A stretch of DNA of 64,000 bases from Stictocephala bisonia (lineage: Eukaryota; Arthropoda; Insecta; Hemiptera; Membracidae). How positions within the stretch are numbered: the stretch's first letter is position 1; each line of letters begins with the position of its first letter. The translations under genes were made by a program, and so were the position numbers. The stretch spans positions 5,183,229 to 5,247,228 of the forward strand of contig JAQJVL010000002.1 of the NCBI GenBank assembly GCA_035578905.1, read 5' to 3'. The notes under the pieces were generated by a model. It was given only the letters and a program-made list of their open reading frames with translations. It was not told the DNA's origin and did no database searches. This document shows, one piece after another, positions 23,046 to 35,433 of this stretch.

Positions 23046-23690
23046 AGTGCAAACAATCTCCACAACATTTTGTTCCAAGTAGCTGGCTTAGCACTGCACC
23101 ACTAGTGCCTACAATCTCCACAACATGTTGTCCCAAGTACCTGGCTTAGCATTGTACTACTAGTGCCTACAATCTCCACAACATGTTTTCCCAAGTAGCT
23201 GGCTTAATATTGCACCACTAGTGCCTACAGTCTCCACAACACTTTGTTCCCAAGTAGCTGGGTTACAGCACTGCGCTGCTAGTGCCTACAATCTCCACAA
23301 CATGCTGTTCCCAAGTAGCTGGTTTACAGCACTGCGCTGCTACTGCCTACAATCTCCACAACATGTTGTTCCAAGTAGTCGACTTAGCACTGCACCACTA
23401 GTGCCTACAATCTCTACAACACTTCTCCCAAGTAGATGGCTTAGCACTGCACCACTAGTACCTACAATCTCCACAACATGTTGTCCCAAGTAGCCGGCTT
23501 AGCATTGCACCACTAGTGCCTACAATCTCCACAACATGTTGTCCCAAGTAGCCGGCTTAGCACTGCACCACTAGTGCCTACAATCTCCACAACATGTTGT
23601 CCCAAGTAGCCGGCTTAGCATTGCACCACTAGAGCCTACGATCTCCACAACACTTCTCCCAAGTAGCTGGGTTACAGAACTGTGCCAATA
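23046..23690. repeat. 57-61-bp minisatellite, about 11 copies
   Basis: CAATCTCCACAACATGTTGTCCCAAGTAGC... repeats at about 23054, 23111, 23169, 23228, 23288, 23349, 23409, 23466, 23523, 23580 and 23638. Units end GCACCACTAGTGCCTA. Single diverged units of the same sequence lie in dispersed repeats at 26.46 and 58.15 kb. The 90-codon ORF inside is a repeat artefact. Confidence 0.95.
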
Positions 23691-26409
23691 GTACTGAAAC
23701 TTTAAACTTGGTTGAGATTCAACATTCAATCATAAATGAAAGTTAATCAACAAGACAGGAATGCTCAAACTCAACGCATAAACTCAAATACTTGTGTAGT
23801 TAACTAAACGTTTCTCGAGACATTATTCCGCTAAGCTCAACAGTAATGTCCCAAAGCGGTCAGTTAAGTCGTAACTCTGTCCTGTCCTGACTTGTGGTGT
23901 TCTGTTCTCTCCGATCTCTCAACTCTCAAGAAAGACATTCCTCCACTTTATGGACCATTGTGTTCCCTCTCTCTCTATGCTCAGATCTGGTTTTCATTGC
24001 TCCTTTGTCGGAGGATTTGCTATTTTATCACTCGCTGTCTTTTTAATTTCGTTTCACCAACAAATTTCCACAATTCTCAATGTGTTTCCCCTTGCCAATT
24101 TATTTTGTTAATCTGTAGATCTAGAGGTTAGTTTTTCGGCCGATTTCTTTTGCTTGTTTAGATATTCACAACTATTTTAATTTTATTGTATGCAATATAT
24201 ATTCAATAGAGTAATTCAAAATGCAAATAGTGTTTCCTGAACGTATGTTTCAATAAATTAATTCTAATTTAAAAAAATACATATTTACTATATTATAAAT
24301 GTTAACTTTGAAAATCTGTAGCCGACTGAGAGTTTTTATAGGGTATAATTTGTACAAATCAAGGAAATCAAAGATGTTAAATCATTTATTTGATTTTTCC
24401 TTCTTTTTATATTACCTGATTATTTTCGTAATACAAATTTGTTAAATCTATCTACGAACAATATAATAATATACTCTATTTAAATGTCATATTCTGGAAA
24501 TTACTAGTCATGAAGAAATTATCATTTAAATAACTGATTCCAGTTTATCACTACTACTGGTCTTTCAGTCTACCTATGAGTATAATAGGAACTGTGTTTA
24601 TTCGACGTCTTATTTAAGGAGGAAAATACATGGCTCAGTTTTAAGTGCTTGGTTGTATTATAACGGAATTAAGTCATTTGTCTTTTATAAGAGGATAACA
24701 TCCAAATCTTTTAAAAACAGTCAAAGTAGTGACAATTGTTTAAAAGAATTACCCAAACAAAATAGATAATTATTGCCCAGTGTTCATTATTTTAAGGGCT
24801 ATCAGCATTTAAGAAAACTATGATATTTAGGGGTTGACAACTGTCTAGAAAAATACGAAGCCTGGAACAATTCAGTTCAAAATAAAACCAACAAAATTTC
24901 AATTATATAATTTAATATTATATTTACTTTCCCTAGTTATAAACACTCGGACAGATAGCCTGTTGTACGCCCTCCACTATTAGATTAATTTATACCCACC
25001 CCAAACACGATAACTATTGACCTCACTCACGGTAACTATAACAACATAAAGTAGGTGTCATGGTGAAACAACACGGTAGAATGTGACGTGAAATGTGGGT
25101 GAAATCAGCTGGTTATTTTTCTTACTGGTAAAAAAAAAAAAAAAAAACTATCAATCACATGAGAAGCTTTCACCTCAAATGAAAACAAGCTATTTATCAC
25201 TAATCAGCTTGTATTGTAACGACGGGAATTATAACAAGTATTGTTCTGTTAATTTGTTGTTTGTTGTTCCATTCAGCTACAACATCGCCCTTGTGAAGTC
25301 ATGTGAGATGCTCGTGATACCTACCGTCTTTTTTTAAGTACCATGACCTCAATTGTAAATTTTTGCGTCCTTCACAATATTGTTTCCATAATCCGTTATG
25401 TGCCCTGCTGTAATCATGTCTGAAAGGTAGCTATTATTAGAAGCACGTGTTTATGGAAGACGAGATCAAGTTACATGGCGCACGCAACGTCCTGCAGTAC
25501 AGTAAAGTCTGGGCCAACCTGCATCTGGCGAGTTGGGCTTAAGAAAGACAAATTGCACCGATGAATGTTGCACGCAACTCTAGTGCATGCAATCACAATA
25601 TAGTCTGGTACGACGGGACTTGTGGCCGTTAGAATCAAAGAAGTATGAACTAATTTAACCGCATGTTTCTTTTATCTGAGTTTCTACAGTATAATCTCAC
25701 TTTTTAAATTGACTTTAGCAGAAGGCATAAGAGTCATAATGTATCCTTGAGATTTGGCTGTATGAAGAATATGGTCTGAGACAACCTAACTTGTCTATTA
25801 CTTTCGTACATTTTTAGTAACTCATTAACAAGTTAGCTTCAGTGCCAAATTTCTGTATATTATGTAAGTCAGATAAACGGAACGAAATAAACATAACCAT
25901 CACCCCAAAATAAACTGTCTGCTATAGTTTGTTCAGAATTTTGTGAATTGCGAATTGGTTCAGTGATATTTGGCCAATGTGATGCCGAGAAACATAACTT
26001 ACAATGCACCGAGAGAAATTTGCAGAGGATTTACTTCTATGTAAGACGAACAAAACATCCCATACTGCACGCACTTTGGTTGTGTCGTTTTTGCAGAACG
26101 ACACAAGACAAATGTCTCATGCAGTGTGCGCTCGGGCTCAGAAAAATTCATTTCCCTGGAATCTTTACTTATTATTGTTTACATTATTTGCTCGAGTAAG
26201 CAAAATGGAACATATTTAAATGGTTAGAATATAGTTTTGATTTTCATCTTGATTTTTAGGAAAAGTATGAAGTACTTACTCTTAATGAAAAATTAGCCCA
26301 TTGAAGGAGTGAAAATCAAAGCTAAACTTGTTGGATAATGTATATAAACACTAGGTCACCATTTATGACGGTCACTCCAGACGTTTGTAGTAAGTGTGCA
26401 CGCACACCG
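23691..26409. other. non-coding DNA, nothing recognised
   Basis: No supported gene; ORFs at 23892, 25095 and 25948 lack motifs. It includes an A17 run at 25130-25146 and a short hairpin TTGTGTCGTT / AACGACACAA at 26080-26106. Confidence 0.45.
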
Positions 26410-26530
26410 ATGGCAACCGTTGAGTGGACGGTGACTGATATTAAAATGATGTAGAACAGACCCTATCGCCTACAATCTGTACGCCGTTTTGCTCCAAGTA
26501 GCTGGATTACAGCTCTGCGCCACTAGTGTA
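26410..26530 (+). repeat. dispersed repeat containing one 23-kb minisatellite unit
   Basis: GAGTGGACGGTGACTGATATT ... CGCCTACAATCTGTACGCCG ... CAAGTAGCTGGATTACAGC matches the reverse complement of 58128-58240 along its whole length. The second half is the unit repeated at 23 kb. Confidence 0.7.
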
Positions 26531-27412
26531 AACATAAGTGGTTATAGTTTACTTAGTTTAGTCCTACTTTCCACTGTGACCTCTTTGGAGCTTTCATGGT
26601 CTGAAAATCACACATAACCTATTTTCGACGGTTAAGTAACGTATGTCGCTAATGTTTGTGTTTACATTACATTAAATCGAAAACATTTAAAGTTACTGCT
26701 GTGTTTACATACCTCTAAAGAATGATATTGCTTTACTCTGTGCAAACAACGTTTGAAAATGGCTTACTTACCATCAAATGTGAAACAAGAAACCGTATCT
26801 ACTTGGGACCAAAATTAAATTTTATTTTATAGTACAATTAGTGTTATCCTCACGCGCAATAAAGCGCTTTACACAAGGACAGAAGTAACAATTGTTCTTT
26901 TTACTAAAGTTAAGAATTTTTAAAGATTATTTTCCTTCATTTTTGATTCCACTATATTTAAATATTCGAGTACATTATCTTTCTAATTAAAACATTTACG
27001 AGTATATCGTTAATATATAACTAAATGTGTTAATTCTCTCAGTTTATACCACTTTAGTATACAGATATTTTAATTAACTTACTATTTAAATCTAGTCTAC
27101 TGAAAGACAATTTTACCAGGACGTAACTCAAATTTATGGAAATGTTCCATTAAATTCATGTTCAAAATATTGGCATTCCCACGTATGTAGGGGTATAAAT
27201 TGCCATATGCAATGTCAAACTACATATTTCAACAAACTACGACTTTTTTATATAAATTATTGCCAAATAACATATGTTTCCCTATCAAACTGTTTCTGTA
27301 AACACTAGTGTTTGAATTTAAGGCCATGTCTATACGGTTTCCTTTTTCCTTCGATTACTGTAATCCAATTGATAACTAGTTTTTTAATTAGCATAATACG
27401 TGTTGGTACATA
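26531..27412. other. AT-rich non-coding DNA
   Basis: Nothing recognised. Confidence 0.5.
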
Positions 27413-27731
27413 TACAGTACAAGTAAACGTAACACAACACAAAATGTATTACAATATAAGCACAACGTGTACAAATATATTACAATACAAGCACAAAATG
27501 CACGAATATTAAGGTGATCGATTTCGGTGAACCACGCTCACCTTCCTCAGACCAGAGGGATTCACAAAAGAAGATTTCTTTTGTGAATCCCTCTGGTCTG
27601 AGGAAGGTGAGCGTGGTTCACCGAAATCGATCGCTGTAATATTCGTGCATTTTGTGCTTGTATTGTAATATATTTGTACATTTTGTTCTTATATTGTAGT
27701 AAATTTGTGTTGTGTGACGTTTACTTGTACT
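27413..27731. mobile_element. long hairpin (fold-back) MITE
   Basis: Nearly perfect palindrome of about 320 bp with its centre at 27573-27575. The arms pair from TACAAGTAAACGTAACACAA on the left to its complement near 27731. The innermost ~80 bp of each arm (GGTGAACCACGCTCACCTTCC, CAGACCAGAGGGATTCACAA) are identical. RNA from either strand would fold into one long hairpin. A diverged relative lies at 59415-59600. Confidence 0.85.
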
Positions 27732-27766
27732 TTATAATTGATAACTCGAATTATTTTTGTGCATAT

Positions 27767-28643
27767 GCAGGGTTATACATATAAAGGTGGGGCTAACTTT
27801 GCATTTTCAGATTTTGTGTGATTCTAAGCTAAAAATTAAGAATAATATTTTTTTCAATTTCCACTTTGTTTAGCAGCTAGACACCATTTATTTTATTTTT
27901 TTTTTATAAAACAATTTGTAACTTTGTTATTATATTTACGATTGTTACCAAACTTGGTAAATGGATTAATGTTAGAAAGTAGTATTTGATAAATAAATAT
28001 TTTAAAATTATCTTGATTATTCTCAAAATTAAGGCCATTTTGTTTTTTATTTAAAAAAATATATTTAAATCCACTGGTTTTATAAAAAAATATTGACACA
28101 ACACAGTTTTTAGATAAATTTACCTCTCCAATGATACCTCATTTGTAAATTTCGGTTAAGAAATAACAATCTTATGAACTAACATTGACATAAGACTAAT
28201 TTGACAGTATTTGAACGGCATGAGAATTAATGTTAGTTCATCAAATGTTAGTTCTTAAACGATATTTACAAATGAGGTATCATTGGAAATTAAAGGTATT
28301 TAAAAACTGTTTTGTGTCTTACACAATTTTTATAAAAGTAGTGATTTTTTAGACATTTGTTAAAATAACAACGAAATGGCCGTAATTTTGAAAATTATCA
28401 AGATACTTTAAAAATCTATTTTTATTAAATGATACCTTCTAACATGAACCTATTTACCGAGTTTTGTAACAATCCTAAAGACAACAAGAAAGATATCAAT
28501 TGTTTTATTTAAAAAAAAAAATGGTACCTAGCTGCTAAACAATGTAGACATTGAAAAAATATTATTATTCTTTTTTTGCTTAGAATCACATATAGAATCT
28601 AAAAATGCAAAGCCAGCCCAATCTTTTTGTAACACCCTGTATT
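27767..28643. mobile_element. ~870-bp fold-back element
   Basis: Imperfect long inverted repeat centred near 28206. The left arm has GGCTAACTTTGCATTTTCAGA, TTTAGCAGCTAGACACCA, AAGGCCATTTTG and AATGATACCTCATTTGTAAAT; the right arm has all of these inverted, in reverse order. The ends resemble TACAGGGTGTTAC / GTAACACCCTGTA. The arms differ at many sites, so it is old. Confidence 0.8.
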
Positions 28644-28825
28644 TTATAGTGCTTATTGACAATCAGTAAACAATGTTTTTCCCATTAATCTAATTCCACA
28701 TAAATTTAGAGACAGCTAAAATTGAATATAAGAATTATTCGATATGAATTATTTTTTTAAACTTCACTGAACAGTTCACATGGGTCTACAGACAAGTGCG
28801 TGATGTTTATTCAACGATTGATGTA

Positions 28826-28902
28826 TCCACCATTAGCTCAGTTGGCGATTCGAACCTGGGACCTTATGTTAGCAATTAGAAGTGTTAGCCACTGAGCTAC
28901 CA
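28826..28902 (-). repeat. tRNA-derived SINE head, family 2
   Basis: Minus strand: GGTAGCTCAGTGGCTAACAC (A box) and CCCAGGTTCGAATCGCC (B box), then AACTGAGCTAATGGTGGA, a sequence shared with 50.1 and 60.9 kb. The shared non-tRNA tail marks a SINE, not a tRNA gene. Confidence 0.65.
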
Positions 28903-30010
28903 CGTTATATTAAACTATAATGTTCTGTCATTTTTACCTTATTATTTTGTAATCGGAATATAAGATGCCATATGTGAGATAATAAGAGTTTGATCGGTGA
29001 AACATGTTTTATTTGAAAGTTAAAACTTATGTTATTGAGGAATGAGTAAATTAATTTTCATTCATTTCACCAACGTAAATAGTAAATTAATTTAGGGATG
29101 TGCCAAATAAGCTTAAGCAGCTTAGAGGCAGCAGCTTATTTAAGTAAGTAGCTCAGCTTCTAAGCAGTTGAGTGAGAATGCCTGCTTATCGGCAGCAGTT
29201 ATCCTCATCCAACAGTTACAGAAAACACGTTGGTCAACAACAGTAAGCGCTTTTCTGTATTAGTTGCTGTCTGCAGCTCTCTATCTTGTACTGTTGTTAT
29301 ATACGATATAATTTGACTTAACTGTTCTATTAATGGACACATTTTATTAAATATTTCCAAGAAATTGTATAGCCTTGTCATTGTAGATTTGCTGTAAGTG
29401 TTTGATATGTAATGTGTAACTAATTTATTTGATCTTATAATTTAACTAAAAGCAAGTTTAAAGCTGGCTATGCAGTTTTCAGTCAACAACGATATATAGA
29501 AACAACGTTCCAATATGTGTGCTGTAGCAGCTTAGTGATGACAACTGCTTTCAGCTAAGCTGCTTCTTTCAAACAGCAGTTTGGCGAATCCCTAAATGAA
29601 TGAGGCCAGCCATGAATAAGTGCTAAGATAAGGTGCTATTTAGCAAGTCGTAGCTGATAACAGGCCGGAGACGGACAAGGACAGCGCGGGTGATAAGCCC
29701 AAGACAAGTCGTGGACATGAAGATAGGCCTTCCGGTCACACGGCTCCCTACACTGCTTGAGTCACAACTACACGGGGAATCCTGTTGACTCAAAGTACAT
29801 ACCAGGTACTATTACAGTGTCTGTGACTTAAGACACCCAGTAAAAGTGGTCTTGGTACTTTTCCACGTAAAATCCCAGTGCGTATTAAAATTCTAAAACT
29901 AAACAACAAATTGTCATTCACTCCACATTCAAATACATATATTTCTAACATTCACACAGCCACAATCACATTGCCTTCCTGTCCTGCTATTTAACCTTAA
30001 TCTTAATCTT
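28903..30010. other. non-coding DNA
   Basis: Two AGCTTA/GCAGCTTA-rich patches (29108-29180 and 29515-29590) contain short inverted matches to one another (AAGCAGCTT-type) and could be ends of a diverged ~480-bp element. Otherwise nothing recognised. Confidence 0.35.
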
Positions 30011-30019
30011 CCCAGCGAC

Positions 30020-30877
30020 TCATCATGAACTCATCCACAGAATAGAACGCTTTATAGACACCAAGAGGTGTCTAAGTCGAGTTTTGAATTGAGTTTGGTT
30101 ATTAATTGGAAATCCTTCAGGGAGTTTGTTGATTAGTCTGACACCAACCTGATGTGGCATGTGGTCTGATAGTGCCAATCTGTGTTGCTGTGTTCGGAGG
30201 TTGTCCTTGCCTCTAGTGTATTATTGGTGAACGTTTCTGCCACGAATCAAGGAAGAACGTGATCTGCAGTATAGTATCACCTCATACATATAAAGGCAAG
30301 GTAAAGTCAGCAATTTTAACTCCCTAAAAGAATTCCGGCACGACTCTCTGTGGTTCAATTTAGCAATTATTCTGACAGCCTTTTTTTGAAGTTTAAAAAC
30401 TCTTTCCATTTTGCTTTTTGCACAACCTCCCCAAAGTCTCACTCCGTATGCCAGATGTGAATGTAGCATGCCATAGTAGGCCATGATTAAGACGTTAGGC
30501 ACACAGAACTTTGCAAGATTGCGCAATGCATATATGCCTGAAGCAACTCTACCACAAACGTGGTCTATATGGTCGTCCCATGTCAGTCCCCTATCAAGGA
30601 ACATTCCAAGGAATTTTGTAGAATTTACCACCTCTAAAAGAGTGTCATCCAAGAAGACATGAGGTTGAGAATGGAGTTCCTGCTGTCGGAGACAAAAACT
30701 GATTACGTTGGATTTGGTTTGGTTTGATTTTAGATTCAGTTCACTGAAATGTTGAATGCAAGAACTTAGCTCTATAAAAGCTGTGATTTCTAATTCTTTG
30801 GATGTTTTTCCTTTAATACAGAGAGTCGTATCATCGGCATATTGAATCAGTTCTCCATTCTGGATCACTGTATTCAA
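30020..30877 (-). pseudogene. non-LTR retrotransposon reverse transcriptase, 3' part (Jockey/CR1-like)
   Basis: 5'-truncated remnant. The frame opens with the catalytic YADDT (about residues 13-17), then NSTKFLGMFLDRGLTWDDHI (thumb-side pattern), the YYGMLHSHLAYGVRLWG stretch and a C-terminal tail. A TAA near 30221 interrupts the frame after GRNVHQ, and the same frame then runs on to a tail of the VRLINKLPEGFPINN type, ending near 30022. The fingers, most of the palm and any endonuclease domain are absent. Intact elements of this class copy their RNA into a chromosomal nick. This copy is dead by 5' truncation and an internal stop. Confidence 0.9.
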
Positions 30878-30880
30878 TCT

Positions 30881-32504
30881 GCGTCTTCAGAGGCTGTCGG
30901 CCATGTTGGTTTTAATCCTATAAGAACAATGTTATTTGCGAATCCATATTTGTTTTTGTTTATTGACCAAAGGTTGTGTATGAAGAGTCATTTTAAACGT
31001 TATCATATTGCATTTTTTTGCCACATACGCCCGCCTGTTTTGAGAAATGGAAGAAAATAAAAAATTCAAACTAAATATTTTGTATATTTTTTAATAAAAC
31101 TAATTAGGAATTTGCAAAGCAATTCCAATGTGCAATTATTTCATACTTGATAAAATGGATAAAATGGAATTTTTTAGAGAAATTCCATTTGAAAATAACT
31201 GTTTAATTTGGATACGCGTGATCGTATTTCCGGTTCGAAAATAACATCGTTCTTACGGGATTAAAACTAACATAGCCGTTAGCCTCCGACAGATTTTACA
31301 GACTCTTAAGAGTGCTCGATCAAACATTATTTTTGACATTTTTTTATTAAAAGTTTCGTCTACATATAATCAATAAATGTGTTGAAAGAAAAAATTTTAA
31401 AAAGTTTTTTATGGAGATTTGGCTTTCTCGTTATGCTAAGTGCATAACTCGATAAAAACAGTACTATATAGTTTGTTAAAATGTTTAATATAGTAGGCGA
31501 AAGGTACAAACCAACCTAGTGGAAAGTAAAATTTTTAAAAATATTTGTTTCAAATGCAACCAATTATTTCTCTACAAATGTCGTATGTAAGAAGTTTGAG
31601 CTATATTTTGTACAATTATCTTTTGGTAAATGAGTACATTATGAATATTTTATAAAACGTTCATTGCCTCAATATATTTAATATGAGAAAGTTGTATACT
31701 TCTGTACCATTTTGGAGAAGGTGGGGACAGTGAGGGAGAGAGAGGAGAGTGAAGCATTCTATGTGTGTTGGTGAGGCAAGCCCATTGCTACTCCTAGCGA
31801 CAGTTACGTGAAATCTAAAACTAAATGCTTGGAGCGTTCAACTGGGTGCCTGGATGAACGACCTTAAAGAATGCCGTTCATGAGGTTAGCTTAAGTTTTG
31901 TTTTGGTTAGTATGTTAGATTGAGTGTTTAAGTTTAGTTAAGTATTAGGTAAGGATAAGAGTTAGTTTAGGAATTAAGCGAAGATAAGTTAGGTTAGGTT
32001 AAGTCACAGAGAATAAGAAAACAACGGTCGCATTCAACAGTGCGCAAATGTGTGTCGAGTAGTTAGTTCTCCATTTTGCCAGGCATATGGAAGGGCCAGC
32101 ACCTTGTCAGCTCCTTTCTTATCCCCCCCAAAAATAACTCAAGGATAAATATAGTAATTATTATTTTACATTTATTAAGATTGTTGATTTATTAAGACTT
32201 GTTGTAATCTCTTCATAACTCTGAGACGTTCGCTGTGGCTATAATGAAAGGGCCTGTTTCTTTTTCTCTGCAGGTAGGTTAAACGTGAGGTTATAATAGG
32301 CTTGTGTTTAAGCTGTATGGGTAAGATTTATGTATAAAAAATATTTCTCAAAAATGCTAAATGTCTTATCTTTAATTAACAGTGGTTTGAGGTCCAGTAG
32401 TGGAGTCCTGGTTAAGTTCCATATAATTGTATTTTTGTTTAGACCAACTATAGTGGCAGACCTCACTAACCAACCAAATTACTGGCACAAATATTCCTTA
32501 TACA

Positions 32505-32506
<2 letters not shown>
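30881..32506. other. non-coding DNA
   Basis: No supported gene; the ORFs at 30842-31060 and 32330-32611 are unsupported. A GGTTA-like patch lies at 31985-32005. Confidence 0.45.

Positions 32507-32568
<62 letters not shown>
32507..32568. repeat. (TA)n microsatellite
   Basis: About 31 uninterrupted TA units. Confidence 0.97.
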
Positions 32569-32572
<4 letters not shown>

Positions 32573-34984
32573 AATAATATAATCAAGGATTTCAAAGTAA
32601 ACAATTGTTAGAAATGCTTAATTGTTACATACGATTTGTGTTAAGTTAAATGTTAGGTTAGGTTAAATAGTAATTGGGTCATGTATTACCTAGGCGTTAA
32701 TTGATTTCATTGTTTTATTTTCAAATGAAATTCTAAAATTCAGTTAAATCATAATTCGTTACGCTATCTTTGCTGTTGGCAGTTCCACTGATTTAGGTAT
32801 TAACTCTACAAATTTGGCAGTTCCTTATTGTTTTTTTTAAAACAAAGACAAGAGTATAAACCTACGTTTATAAAGTATATTCCTTCTTTAACAAAAATGT
32901 GAATTTTAACTATCATAATATGTTTTTAAATATAATTTTATGTGTCAACAATACCAGTACAACCCAAAATATTAAAAATCACTAAGCAATATAATATTTT
33001 ATTACGGCTTAGAAATATTTAAAGAAAATCTAATTCTATATTGGACTTCTAATTCACCAATACGTACAGTTTCAATTTTCAAAATTTATTTTGACTGGAA
33101 ATTCCGGAAAAAGTTGTTTATGAAACTAGGCTTTGTCAAGTACATTCAAGAAAGTTTGACACTAAGTAGTGCCTAGTAATTAATAAAAATAAATAATACA
33201 GTTTTTTATAAATAGAATGACGCCAATTAAGGCTACACGTACTTCCGGGATTTAGAAACCCCTCATATAAGTTGGGGAACTTAGTGGAGCTAAGCGGTGA
33301 TTAATCGGGAGATAACGGCTAAACTTGTGATTTCCCCAGGGCCTGTACATCGCGATACTTGGGTAGTGGCAGCTTGGATATCAGTTGTTTGAAAATAACT
33401 GTTATAGATAATTAAATTGTTATATAAAGTTAATTTCGGTTTTCTAGGAGAATTAAAAATATTTCCCATTTATATATTGTTATAATTGTATTATTAAAAT
33501 GTCTGTAAGTGATTTAAAAAAAGTGTTAAAAGATTGACGTCAAGTAGTCAGGGATGTTATTTCTGTAGTTATATTTAAAAATCATCTATAATTATTTTGA
33601 TCTCAAAGCATGAAACATTTTGTTTTACTTGTATTGTTTTAAAAAGTAATACATCTCAAAACAAGTGAATATCTAACGATCTAACTTTATGTACAAAAAT
33701 TATAAATAAATGTCATAATGATCGGTTTCAGTAAAAATACGTTCATTAATCGCTTTGGTTTAATGATAATAACCATAATATTGTCACTTCTTGTAAAATA
33801 TATTTTTGCTGTGTTTTTGCTAATTCTCTTGTTTTGTATTTATAACACCCAATACTTAATATATCAGTAGCATTAAATGTTACAGTTAGGTAATTCAAAA
33901 TATAATACAAAACAGCATTTTCACGTGAACGTAAAACGTGAAAAAATAAATATATAAGAAATAAATAAATAAAACGTTCAATTATATCGTCTTAGAGTCA
34001 GGAATAATGTACGAGTAGTAGAATTAGATGTATTGTCAGAATTAAATAAATCTATAAATATTGATACTCTTACTAAAACTCAACAAAATCTATAAATGTT
34101 TAACGTAAAATACACGAACCGTATAATCCATCTTCAGGCAACAAAACACATTAATCACAATGATCAAAATATGACTTCTATCGGCCCATCTATCTTTCCT
34201 ACACACATTCCTAGCAATAATAAATTCTACAAGAAAGAATTTATTGTGGCTCACCCATATCCTCCCAAATTTCAGTGTCCCTCTCTCAACCGTTTTGGAA
34301 GTATGTATGATCAGCCGTTTTTTAGATTGCAAGGGTTTACAAAAGTTACAACAAATATTTTTTCAAAAAAGTAAAACTTCTAGAATTTGGACAGACTACA
34401 AAAACACCCATCCTCACATCTTTTTACAGTTTAATTGACTTATCTGTCGTAGTTTATGATTTGGAAATTTTTTAAGTTGAGCTTTACTCAAAAATTGCTG
34501 AGATTTCATGCCTTTTTTATTCTACCCACTTTTGAGTCTTTTAAAAAATACGTACTTTATATGATATTACGTAGAATTTAATAAGCTAAATTTTGATGTA
34601 CGACACAACGAAATCGGAAGAGTATTTATATTGTAGTAGAGGTTCAAACTCGAGTACATCGCTTTTGAATCCGACTGTAGTCTTCAGTCCAATCGAAGGC
34701 CCGTCTACTCCTTACACAAGGGTTGTACATGGAGCGCCTGAAACTGGTGGATGCAATTTAGGTACTACATCCATTTTGCCTATCCACAAAATGTCACGGC
34801 GCTCCGGCTGCCCTTGTGGCATGAGTAGGTCGCACCATGGATATACTGACATCAGTTAACGTTATTTTTTATTACTAATACACCGATCTTAGTGATTTTC
34901 GTGAATATGAGGGACAAACGAGTGTGATGAGACTATATAAACGAGTTCAGTAACTGTGACTAACTAAGGTCAATTGTTCCCTTA
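32569..34984. other. non-coding DNA
   Basis: The ORFs at 34090-34374 and 34593-34859 were read through but show no domain. The 33216-33370 patch is GC-richer and unassigned. Confidence 0.4.
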
Positions 34985-35050
34985 GAAAGTCCAATAGCCA
35001 GGTACTATGGGCACCTTCAATTTTACGTGAGATCCGAACCACGTTGTACT
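34985..35050 (-). repeat. dispersed tail repeat (ACGTGGTTCGGAT type)
   Basis: Minus strand: ACAACGTGGTTCGGATCTCACGTAAA then ACCTGGCTATTGGAC. This is the same ordered blocks as at 46753, 49154, 57326 and 58289. Confidence 0.6.
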
Positions 35051-35433
35051 GGTATGATTTTCAGCAAACTGAAAAGTCTTTAATCAGTTATATTCCATAC
35101 ACAACATCCTGACTCTGCCTACCACCCAACACGTTATCAAGTATTGAATTAACGTTGACGTCTTTTTATGACTGGAATGTGGAATATTGGATTAGTTAAG
35201 TTGAGTGGAGATAGCTGCAACTTTGTGCAAGTTGTGTAAAACCATTAAGTGGTTTGCTTCGATTCGTGAGCTTCTTAGACATTTATTTACGAACAATCCT
35301 TCTTATCCGAACTAGTTTTGAGATCTTTTCAGTAATCTGTCAGGAGTCATAATTACAATTATAAATAAAATGAATACAGTTTTATAATTGTATTCTTTAG
35401 AAACTATACGTTAATAAGATAACATCATAATAC

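Noticed and set aside
23046..23690. CRISPR-like array
   Set aside because: The whole unit is repeated with no unique spacers; it is a plain minisatellite in eukaryotic DNA.
34593..34859. 88-codon plus-strand ORF with Ser/Pro-rich text
   Set aside because: No recognisable domain or convincing splice sites; kept as non-coding.
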